From Trichoplax sp. H2 (Eukaryota; Placozoa; Uniplacotomia; Trichoplacea): a stretch of DNA of 64,000 nucleotides. The notes below the pieces were generated by a model. It was not told the DNA's origin. It worked only from the letters and a program-made list of their open reading frames with translations, and searched no databases. A program made the position numbers and the translations under genes. Each line of letters begins with the position of its first letter. The first letter of the stretch is position 1. The stretch covers positions 1 through 64,000 of the forward strand of contig NOWV01000180.1 in the NCBI GenBank assembly GCA_003344405.1. The letters are read 5' to 3'. Below are positions 12,598-23,564 of the stretch, in pieces.

Positions 12598-12775
12598 TAT
12601 TAATATTAATTGCATAAACTTACAATAATTAACTACTGTATGTACCGTAGTTAGAACTGTATCTCCTTGTAAGATGAGTTACAATCAGCAACTGTTCTTC
12701 TACCATGTACAAAGTTATACTGAATAGCTACTGTATGTACCACAGTTAGAACTGTTTTGCCATAATGATGCATTA
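12564..12775. repeat. Diverged tandem duplication of the RITA1 3' end
   Basis: ACAATCAGCAACTGTTC at 12564 (inside the last codons of RITA1) recurs at 12681, 117 bp later. Each copy is followed by a related CTACTGTATGTACC / GTTAGAACTGT block. The second copy is noncoding and lies in the presumed 3' UTR. Confidence 0.75.
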
Positions 12776-13733
12776 CAGACGGCATTTTGGGTAATTCAAA
12801 GATGGAAATTGTCTTCATTCCAAGATAAAATGTACTGTAACAATAGAGTTGATTTCACTCACTTACTATACCTACGTACATTATTTACAAATTTTTTTAA
12901 TTTAAAAATTATACAAACAATTTATTATAAAGTTATGAAATTACTTGTTTGCACAATTATAAAATAAATGCAGTTACATCTGTTTTTACAGTATATTAAT
13001 GCCAAGCTGATAAATGTCCATTCGATTTGTAACGTAACTATTTAACCAGTTAACATATATAATATGATCAAATTGACAAGGTTGGCAATTTCACTACCGT
13101 AACCATATGAAAAAACTTCATCTCAATGCATGTCTTGTCCATATACGAACATCAACTGAGGACATTAAGTCATTATACAGTACCGCATCTATAATAACTC
13201 GGTATAACTCTGGTGCTGCGGGATTGACATTTAAACAATAGGATAAGGGTAACCTACAGAATTCTTATAGGCGCATTGTACTAACGAAAAATAAATACGT
13301 ATATAAATCAATCTTGTTATCATCCTAGGAGGGCTAACCAATTTATCTCCTAAGATTTTTGAAATAGAACCATTCAAATAATTGCAAATGTCTAGTTAAC
13401 AGCTTCCTGCGACAACACAAGCTATTGAACTTGTCTGCATTTAATACTAATAAATAAATAATAAAAAAACAGCGAATATCTTATCACTCGGACCAAGATA
13501 CAAATGATTCTATGATCAGTAGCTTGAGTGTGTCAACAGCGTCGCTTCGAGCAGTAGTAAAACATGTACATATATATATATATATACAATAACTTTAATA
13601 ATAATCCGACAAAAATGTTGCATCAGATTACTGAAAGCTGTAAATTTTCTATGTTGTAAAGGTATTACATAGTACTTGTAATATGCCTGCATGAACGATC
13701 CTACTATATTGTACAAATGAAAAATAAACAATT
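12598..13733. other. Convergent 3' regions, RITA1 and the 13.7-kb gene
   Basis: AT-rich sequence with an AATAAA at 12963-12968 on the plus strand that could end RITA1, and a (TA)n stretch near 13571-13587. No gene recognised. Confidence 0.5.
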
Positions 13734-16600
13734 CTACGTAGAAATAAACGGGACATCTTCAGTAATATCAGGCATTAGAGCATCCAATTCTTCTAAAAAT
13801 TGAGTATTAGCGGTCATGATACTATTGCCATGGTTGCTGACAGCAGGCGTATTTGCTAGTGAATCTGGCAAACTTGAAAATCCACTATCTGCGGGGCTGA
13901 CCTGGCTAGTACTGTAAGTCGTATCGTCTGTATCACATCTTGCATGGGTAATTAAATTATTATCACTTGCGTTTTCATCACAGTCAGATGATTTACACAT
14001 TAAAGTCGGGTTCACTGTATCTTGTGCAATCCGTCCTTGTGTAGACTTTTCTTTAAGTATTTCATCTAACATTTTCGCAGGTAGATCTGTAACGGGTATA
14101 TTTTCTCGTGACATGCGTGCTAAAGGATTGCGGTCTAAAATTCTTAATAGAGACGGGCCTTTTTTACCAGTGCTACTATCTGTGCATGATTTCTTGTTTA
14201 GTTGATCCGGTATTCCAGCAACGTACGGCTTATATCTAATAGTGCTAATAGGAGCTTTTGGTAACTTCCTTTTATTGGTTTCGATTACTGTGGCTATCTT
14301 GTTATCTTTTTGATAATCTTGATGTTCCGTATCATTCTTTACGTCTTTAGATAGGCCAGTTAAGTTATTTGATTTGTAGTTTTGGTTAATGAAATTACGA
14401 TCATAAGTAACATCCTGATAGTTAGGCTGGTTATTTGTATGGCCTCGATTCTGCATTATATGTAGACCATACGATAAAAATGTATCTTTGTTATAGCTGA
14501 CGTTTCGACAAACATCATCCTTTTCCTTTTGTGGTTCATCAGTATTAACGAGTTTATCTAGATCAGAAATTTCAGGATAGCCATTCAAATTATCGTAGGA
14601 GGAGCAATCTATTGATGTAGAACTATAATGACCGTTTACACTTTCTTCCCTGTTACTAGATTTGATAATATCCTGGCAGGAATCTTTGTCTACTGTAGTT
14701 TCCAATCTCGAAGTAGCATGATTTTTAGTCGCTATATTAGCTATATTTGATTCTTCTGTGGACAAAGTTTTAGAAGGTTTCTTTTTTTCTATATCTGACA
14801 AAGTACTCTCGGTCGCGTAAATAGCTAATTTTGTATTGTCAGACACAAATGTACTCGAATCTTCTTTTTCGTGCCATTGCATAGTATTAATCTTGAAAGA
14901 AAAAATGCATAAAAGGCAATATGTTAAAATTACAAGTATTACTATATACCCTTAAAAGTAAGATTCTGGGTTGTGTGTTCAATTTCTCCCATCTAACGGG
15001 ATCTTATGGAGGCGTACGAAGTATTTACCTGGCAATTTTCCGTTTTATGTGCTAGACATCGGTCAAAAAATTTCGTTCCGAAAGGAAATGTGCACTGAAG
15101 AAGCATAAAATAAGTTAGTTAAGTTATCACTGTTATCTGTTAATGAAAAATGTGTAGTTCGTATTAATTACTAGTAAATCGTGCAGATCAGGCCAATTTA
15201 CATAGGTATATGTTAATAATTATAATTATCGATGGACGACAAAGCGTATCTATTATATTATCAAGGGTGAAATGTTCTACGCAGGTAAATATTGTTATTC
15301 CTATTTGATACACAGGTATTCTGCGAAAAAAAAGGGTCAAAACTGTAAATGTACAGCGTAATGTAGATCATCATTCTAAGCATAAGTTGCAAGTAACGAT
15401 GCTGTTTCAGGTTATGCTACGATCATTGGAGGGACTACTACAGTATTACTAATTCAATGTTTAATAGTCATAGTGATGCCGTGCTATAGCAGACCGAGCA
15501 GCAGTTAAATAACTTAATTATAGCACTGCCCTAGGATACGCTATCGTCTGGCAGCGTTACTAATGTATTTCGAAGGATTAATACAGTCAATAATACACCA
15601 TGTCAATCAGATCAGGATTACTCTGTGTTTACTATGCCAGTCCATATTGCGCACTATAATTTATCAACATGTACAGTGTTATGTCTAGTCTACAAGTGTT
15701 CAGCTTTTCGGAAGCCTACAATAAGATACAAGCATACAGTATATCACTGTCTCATTTTACCATTATAGCATTCTAAAATTTTAGTATAGGGTAAAATGGC
15801 AGCATCTAATATACACCTTGCTGATGAATTTCTATGAAATGATTTTCACTCAGTAATTAATATACTGCTTTTTTAAAGAAAGATACGCAGCGTTGTCTAT
15901 CTAAAGTGTATTTTGCTTATACAGTATGCCAAAACTGTGCTTTATAATCAATCATTGAGCGAATTTATTCAGTGTGATACGGCATCAACGTTGGTTGTAG
16001 TATGGAAATTATGATATAAAATCAGTACTATGTTTTCGACTGGAGGAACTGGTCGGACTGCTGACGTAGTATCTCCTCCATTCTTACACGTATTACTGTC
16101 AACGCACGCGGATAACGAATGGTAGGTAATCAGCTAATGAAGACGAGCCTATTGGACACAATGTCCAATGATACTAACCTCAGTCGATTGGCAAAGTAAT
16201 ATTTTTCTTTCCAAGTCAAGAGATTGCCATTGCAGATGTCTCGTTTTACCTTTCGACAAGCACAGCGGACACCGATCACGATCCATGTCCACTAGCATCA
16301 TTTTTGGGCCAAGAAAGCCAACTGCAAGCACGAGCAAACTGTCGTCCAGTAATACGACCTTGAAGACAGGTTACGATGCGTAAAGAAGAAATTCTTCTTC
16401 AATTTTAGCATGTACTGCCGAGCATAGTGTTAATCTTTTACCTGTAGCAGCTACAAGAAGCTTCCAATTTTCTTCAATGAGCAATAAGGCAAAGAAGGAT
16501 AACTCAACGTCGCCAGGCAAGCGTGCCACTCCAATTAAATACAGTGCTACTCGCACTGTTTTTAGCTTGGATTGGAGTTGGAGTCTAACGCACGGGCTGC
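13734..16600 (-). CDS. Uncharacterised protein, tyrosine-bearing disordered 3' exon (model incomplete)
   Basis: I do not recognise this gene. Its solid part is the 3' exon 14891-13734: 382 codons from the internal ATG at 14882, Ser/Thr/Asn/Asp-rich and disordered. Tyrosine sites include SSYDNL, GYPEI, VTYDR and RYKPYVAGI; a short RKLPKAP segment resembles RKLPDIP in the tail of the neighbouring membrane protein (18788-22788). A 66-nt exon at 15094-15029 joins in phase 0 and carries four cysteines (CTFPFGTKFFDRC, ENCQ), like the end of an EGF-type repeat. Near 16116-16080 a CVDSNTCKNGG stretch looks like an EGF start. Farther 5', 16338-16149 and about 16570-16371 share one frame (VVLLDDSLLVLAVG, DRDRCPLC) but are separated by a TAA. 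I could not find the start or a membrane segment, so the 5' limit and exon chain are tentative. Confidence 0.5.
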
Positions 16601-17010
16601 ATACTGTATTGTATACTGTAGAGTTGCCAGGTACAGTCTGGACTTGCAAGTTATTGTACTGTACTATACAGTACATGTACTGTACTGTACAGTAAAGTCT
16701 AAGGTGGCGTCTGGTCCAAAACATGTCACGCGTGGGATTCACCCTCATTTTAGCTTCATACCTTGCTGTACAGTATTTTGACACTACGGTAGACTACAGT
16801 ACAAATACTGTACAGTATGGAACATTTCCTGAGAAGTGCCGCTCTGTAAAAGCGCCACCTGGTTTAAATGCTGTTTGTTTTTGTCTGAGTGAGACAAAGA
16901 AAAACCAATCTGTACAGTATTAAGTACTGTACTGTACTGTACTGTACATCGAATAGAAAACGTTTTGGAAACGTTCTACTCCACTGTACACTTGTACAGT
17001 ACAGTACAAT
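16601..17010. repeat. GTAC palindromic repeat tracts
   Basis: Clusters of TACTGTAC/GTACAGTA at 16656-16694, 16786-16822, 16911-16949 and 16981-17008 surround non-repetitive sequence. Short frames through this tract encode only repeat-derived peptide. Confidence 0.75.
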
Positions 17011-18787
17011 CATCGTTGAGACTAGTTGAGACCAAATGATAACAATAGTAAGTTTTTACTCGTTTTTACTGTACTTACTATACTGTACATTTTGTATCAA
17101 GTTCTATATCGGTTCACAGTCGGATCTAAGTCCGGTTTAGATCGTTCAGGTTCTGAACCAAACGAAATGGACGGTTTCGATTCCAACCGTTTATGGAGGA
17201 TAAAGAACCGAACCGCCAGTCCCAGTGTAGTTCTGAACTAGTGCGACCACAGTGCGTCTCCGAATCGAACGAAAGGGCACAACTCAGTCTGTAGTCTGTA
17301 CGTGTACTACGCCAAGGACTACTAGAAGAATACCATCTAGTCGTCCATGACTACGCGCAACACTGGTACACGCCAGTATTCTTGTACAATGCTGTTTTAC
17401 AGCACAGCGCACACGCAATCGTACTGTACAATTTATATCACATGATCACGGTCTGTTTTGAGTAGAACTTCAACTCATGATGACGTTATTTAAAACGATA
17501 AATGGTCCTTGAATGGGGTCTGAGGTCCGTCTATCCTGAATCAGAGTACAGTTTGTTTTTCATTTCTTTTTTACAAAATCGGCTTTATTAGAAGCAATTA
17601 AAGCATACTATCCCAGTTTAGATTTGAAATTTCGACTGTAATAGCAGCGGTCTAAAATGTGTAATAATTACGAAAAGTGAAAAAAAAAATTGAAATTGAC
17701 ATTTCTATGCTGTCTGTAGGTCTTGTTCAGGTAGGATTTCGCCTGAGTTGATGTACCAAAGTAGACCAATATGAGTTCATCATTACCTGGCAATTTTCTC
17801 AGCTACATCATTCATACATCGATATTATATATTTTAAAAGATCACATTGCAATATTATTACTATACATAAATTATTATAGATAGATGCGTAAAGAATAAA
17901 AACAACAAAAGATTAGACAATATTCCATCAAATTATACTGTATTTGATACCGCGATTATCCAATATTACTTTTTTTGGTTGATATTGATTACGTATAAAG
18001 TCGCAATAATAAATCCTGGAATATGAAAAATACTAATACTGTCCAACGCTATAAAATCTATAAATGACATCTTACACATATTTTCCGATTACAATTGCGC
18101 TACTTGATACGCACAACGTCATACATAAAGTATTGCCATTGACACGAGTGATTTTACCTATTAAATTTAAACAACTTGAAACATGGGTTTTTACTTGAAT
18201 ATGGTATCTCCATCCTCATCATTATAAAGGGCATAGGATGCTGAGGTGATTGATGAGGTTGGTATTCATTCACGGAATCATAATACACCATTCAATTGAT
18301 TTGATTATATATAAATTATAGCGGTAAGCAGTAAACAGTCAAGCCTATGATGGTTAATTAATGATTCAGAACAACATTTTACACGCAATATATCACTAAA
18401 TAAATCTGTATTAGTATATAAATATCTTTTAGCTTCAGTAAAAAGAAACATCACAATTCAAAGGTAAAAGTAATTACATATTAAATCGAAGGCATAGTAA
18501 TTGATATACCGCTGCTCGATCATAAAGCAGGTATCATTATTATCGAATAACATTTTCTTACCAGATAGAAATACTATCAATTTTTAAAAAATTATTATTA
18601 ATTAGTAGGTATCATCAGATCGCAGTAAAGTAGCCAGTATTTGAGAAAGTGTAATGAATCAATTAATATAATCTTCAAGTCAATGATTTCAAACAAATAT
18701 CGCATCCTTTAAATAATACGTATTTTAACCGCGGCAAATGTGACATGTAAATGTTGAACAAAATCTCTAAAAATCAATTAATTTAAT
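17011..18787. other. Intergenic, AT-rich
   Basis: No gene recognised. It contains a diverged foldback near 17314-17352 (GGACTACTAGAA facing ATCTAGTCGTCC). The part adjoining 18788 is probably the 3' UTR of the membrane-protein gene. Confidence 0.45.
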
Positions 18788-21700
18788 TTAATTAGATGCA
18801 ATGTCGTCATTTGATTTGTCCTGAATCACTTCTATTTGTTTAATTGATCGTAATTTATCGACATCTTCATACGGTTCTTCTTCCTTAATACCCATTCCAA
18901 AAGTTTCTATATCCTCTACCTTTACTACATTATTCTCTAAATCGTCATTGGTGATATTTGCTGGCATAGTTACTAATGACGAAATCTTCTTTTTTATTAT
19001 AGCATATCCACTGCTATCGATATCTTTCAAAGAATAGGATATTTTTTTGGCAGTAGCTGTGGTAGCTGAGTTCTCAGGGTTGTCTGTAAAAGGAGAAGCA
19101 CCAGGCGCTAATTTATTTTCTAGTGTTTTGCTCTGGATACTCTGACTTAGTGCTAAATCATCTTCTGCCCAGGGCGATCTTGGAGGATACGGAGAAGAAA
19201 CCGACCTTGGATTCAAAGTCTTGGAGCGACCAACTCTTCCTCTGTATGTACTAGATTCTTCCATTAGTTTGCTTACGCTGGTAGTCGAACAGTCGATCGA
19301 TATCGGACGCGTCTTAATTATTTGAGCATATATAACATCTGGATTTTTAATACGAGGAATATCGGGTAGCTTTCTGTTCGCTATACTAGAGTTATTTACG
19401 GGTTGTTCTCCGGTAATAGGTGCTGATCGATTTGGCTTCGCAACAGGGTTAGTAACGGTACTGGTATTTTCACTAGGGGTAGCATCTTTGAACTGCAGTT
19501 CTTCATAAACGCGAGGTGCAGTAATCATTATTGAATTTTTAACATTGGAATCACTGGATAATTTTTCGTCGCTACTGTTGGCATTTTCTGAGGCTTCGGT
19601 AGTTTTTTCCACAGAATCCTTACTTGACATTGTGGAGCTGACGTTTGCGTAAGGAGATTCTATAGAGTTGGTTTTGTCTTGAGTTGACACAGAAATTGTT
19701 GTTTCTTGATCAGAATTGGAGGCCGGGGACTGAGTAGGATAGTCATCATCCAGAATATCTGTTTCTTTCAATACTGATGACTTATCGGAATTATTGGCTT
19801 CTTTTTGATTGCTCGTCATAGCTGGCGGTGAGTCAACTGCAGCAGTGGCTGTTGCTCTATCAGATTCTAAAACTGTTCAAAAAGTTATAAAATTACTCTG
19901 AGCAGGCACGACTATAGAATGAAACAATGAAATAGCGCGAGGCTAGTAAACCTGGTGCATTCGACTTTGATTTCAATTTTGGCCTACTTTGTGAACTTGA
20001 ACTAGGTTTTGATACTTGAGGTGGAATGGAATCACTAGTAACCGTGGACTTTGTAGTTTTGTCATTACTGCTTTCGGGTTGCTAAATGTAGGAATATTTT
20101 ATAAATAGCTTAGCGAATATTATATATTCAGGAATGTTAGCTAAGGTAATACAGTTATTTGTGGTAATTCTTTGTAGTAAACAGTACACACCTTTCTGCT
20201 AGTATCACTTGCTGTAGTTTTTTCCACGTCCTTGTCGCTGTTACATAGGTATACATATACGAATGAGTGCGTTAGAAGATATAATACATCTTAGCTTGTA
20301 TATTCTAATTTGACAATTTGTTTAATTGTACGTAATACGAATTAAAAATATCGTTACTTTAAGATTTTACTTATAAATTATTCAAAAAAATCATGTATAC
20401 ATTACCTTCCAATAATGCTTACCTTGGTGACAATTGAGAATCTTGAGATTTACTGGTGTTACGGGCACATAGGAATCCAACAACGATAGTAACAATCATT
20501 ACCATGATACTGGTTGCAATTATTGTCCAGTAGCTATTAAATAAACCATATGGATGATCATCATCTCCCATTAAGGCGTGGATACTTCTTTTTGCTAGCA
20601 TGTGACCATTGTCTGCTGATGAATGTGTAGACGAGGCTGGTGTTTAATATGATTACCGCTTTCATAGTACAACATAGTTTAATGAATTTATAACACTACG
20701 ATATCGTATAATGCTGCAGTAACAACATTAGTCCTTAGCAATCAAATATTGTTGAACTTTGTAATTAATCTGACTTCACAATATCTACTGCAGGGTGTAC
20801 GAAACTTTACAATACGAATTTAAAGCTCATAGACTGAAGGCTGGACTGCATATACTTTACTGTTTTGTCTTTCTAAGCTTCTAATAATGACAATAAGTAT
20901 ATATGCGTGTGATAAGATATTCAATACCCGTATACTGTATGTTTACCTTGGTATTCTTTGATTACATTAATGTTGCAATAATAGAAGCGACCGCAACGTA
21001 GTTGTGTCTTATGCACTAAGGTAGCAAGCTTTTCTATTGTCTTCGGATTGGAATACTGCGCGACCGCCAGATATAATCGCTTAAAGGAAGAAATATACAT
21101 ATCATGATACATTAGAAATACGTAGTGGTATATAGAAAAATTAAATTAAGATATCAATTCTTGAAGATCTATAATACTACGGCTACAGCCCAAATTTCTA
21201 AGTTACTACCAGATATTATTCGTATATTATATGATAGCCCTACAGTACTGTACTGTACAGTATATTACGAAATTATCGTGTAATAACTGACTATTGAAGT
21301 TACGATTTGTACGCCAGATAGGGTTAGAGAATTACAAGTTATGGCTTACAACTCACAATTATATCATTGGTGTATGGTTTTACTTATATTTCAAGTATTG
21401 CAATAGATTCTATCATGTCTACTGCTGCTTATAACTATAAGAATAATATTAGCATCAACAATTCTAATGTAAGCGCAAATCATCGAAAATCGGGATATTT
21501 TTTTTAATTAACATTTTACCGTGTGTTTGCGAAAGCTTTTTTGTTGTATGGTAAGTCTTTTGTTAGGGTTTTGAAGTATTTGTTGTAGTCATATATTGTA
21601 TTGTACGTAATTATAAAGCTGTGCTACTAGATTTGAGATATTTATGAATAGTAGTATGAAGCAGTGGTAATATTTTCAACGTTATTATGCGTTACTGTCT

Positions 21701-22788
21701 GTTTATACGTACAAATAAGCTGAACGCCTTAGGATGGTTATCCATGGACTACTCAGTTCTGGAATTGAGTAATCCAAGGCTAAACCTTACGGTATCTATT
21801 AATGGCGATTTACTTATACAGCTTTGCCAACTTAAATCTCATGAATGCATGAACGAAGTGTACCGCTATTTCGGTGATCTAAATGACAGATTGATGGAAG
21901 TTTGTCGTACGAATGTAAAGTAGCAGTCAATAACACTAAGCTTCCGTGGCTTTGATTGTGGTATAAATGATATTTAAATCATCAATTAGAAAGGTACTTT
22001 GTACCTAAAGTATCATTACAGAACCAAGAGTAAGTTAACTATGAGATTAAGGAAACTTTAGATGGTACACCATAAGCGGAATGTGAAAAGGTTTGAGTTT
22101 GGTGAATGAATTTACTGGCTAAGCATCGAGTGAAGAGCCACTAAAGCGGCCCCCCCCCAAATTAGTCTAGTTTTTTATTATAAAAGGTATAAAAGGTTCA
22201 AATACCTACTGTAGTTTTTATACATCAATACGTTGTCTCGATGATAATTGAATATTTAGCTTACAAGATACAAATTTACGATAGATGTCTAGTGTGCAGT
22301 GCACGCACGGCTACAATAGGCAACGTTTAAGTAGGACTGTCAACTAGTATTATTAAATTACATTTTTTACATCCAGCAAGACAATATCAGTGTCTAATCA
22401 AACTTGCAGTAACTACGTTCAATATGTAGCATTGTATACTGTAGATTTACGAAGTAATAGTTTAATTAATCATTTGGCTTACTTGATGCGTAGGTAGCAA
22501 ATATAGGCGAGAATCGGGTAGTAAACTTGAATCGTGTAGAAGACTGCATGATCGTCCAACGAGAGAGGTGAATGACTGATCTTCAGCGGAAACTATTTCG
22601 CCCAGTACAACGTGATGGTCCAGACTGTGGCGGAAGCTAGGGCTGCTACCTTGATCGTGGATCCGTGAATCTGGTAATCGTATTAGTTTACATTGTCGTG
22701 AATCAGTTAAATTACAGAACAGAACCAAAATGATGGTGATTATTACACTACTGAAAGTAATTCGCTTCGATTGATATCTTAACCACAT
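18788..22788 (-). CDS. Single-pass membrane protein with ITIM-like tail
   Basis: Not recognised as a known family. Six exons join with consistent phases: 22788-22483, 21079-20947, 20636-20423, 20237-20192, 20081-19952 and 19866-18788, giving 635 aa. Residues 1-30 form a signal peptide with the hydrophobic core VIITIILVLFC. The short ectodomain (about 31-180) has cysteines 33, 81, 131 and 137; its VVLGEIVSAED and later CSLL...RLYLL pattern faintly recalls NTR-type folds, which is speculation. A membrane span runs about 182-204 (SIMVMIVTIVVGFLCA). The roughly 430-residue cytoplasmic tail is Ser/Thr-rich and disordered, with tyrosine sites SPYANV (Y349), RVYEEL (Y397), VIYAQI (Y456), SGYAII (Y564) and EPYEDV (Y609). 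Three fit the [SIVL]xYxx[ILV] ITIM form, and YANV also fits a Grb2 SH2 site. There is also a PYPPRSPW segment. It lies head to head with TCP1 (776 bp apart). Confidence 0.8.
21687..21923 (+). CDS. Hypothetical 78-aa frame nested in intron
   Basis: A plus-strand frame of 78 codons (begins MRYCLFIRTNK, contains LKSHECMNEVYRYFG) lies inside the first intron of the minus-strand membrane-protein gene. Composition looks protein-like and it has three internal cysteines, but I recognise no family and see no splice partner. It may be chance. Confidence 0.2.
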   Translation: MRYCLFIRTNKLNALGWLSMDYSVLELSNPRLNLTVSINGDLLIQLCQLKSHECMNEVYRYFGDLNDRLMEVCRTNVK

Positions 22789-23564
22789 TCGTTCCTCCTT
22801 TTTCTTATCTTATATACTGTACTGTATATATATAAGTAATGATAATGCTATTATAGATAGTAATGGAGCTTTCTATTCATTTTCGTGCTGCATTTTAGTA
22901 ACAGCAGATGAAGATGGCGCAAACGTCAAGATTAGGCTAAGGGGGAAAATATGGTAGGATTTGACTTGACGGTGGAAACTGAAAGTTGTACGGTAAATAA
23001 AGTACGTTCAAGTAAGATTTCAATTTTGGGGAGTAATTAAATAGTCAAAAATGTAGAGAATATTCTGTTACTTAGCCAGGCTTGATGATTGTTCTATACT
23101 ACTCGTAAGTGGAAGTACGGTATGTCTTTACAAGCTGCTGCATGACATGGCATCCAGTTTACTGCATCACTATAGAACCAGAACAGACCGTCAGTTAGTA
23201 AGTACGACATACATACAGACAGACATGGTCTTTCAATCCCATATGTCACTTCGGTCAGACAATGCTGCTAGGGTTTTTGCCACTGTCGATATGGCTTCAG
23301 CTTGTGACATTGTTTTTGCTAGAAGTGTATTGTGTACTATGCTCATCTATTAAAAAGGATGTCATCGTATACCACAGTACTTTACATTGTGTACTGTAGG
23401 GACGTTAGTGTTTAGTACTGTAATTCCTGCAGCACAGTGCTATACTGTACCATACACACTGTTATAGTACTGCGCTATGACCTTAGGCTAGAAATCGCAC
23501 TTCTGCATCTAGCTCTGTTTGAACTGTTCATCGCGTGCAAGACGTATCCTCGTGCAAATAGAAC
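22789..23564. other. Divergent promoter region, membrane protein / TCP1
   Basis: The 776 bp between two opposed start codons. TACTGTACTGTATATATATA lies near 22814-22833, just upstream of the minus-strand start, and several ACTGTA words lie at 23380-23470 upstream of TCP1. No certain core promoter is seen. Confidence 0.4.

Noticed and set aside
15411-15512. Plus-strand segment after TTTCAG reading GGTTTVLLIQCLIVIVMPCYSR, like a transmembrane exon
   Set aside because: No partner exons found on the plus strand and it lies within a minus-strand gene region; too short to support.
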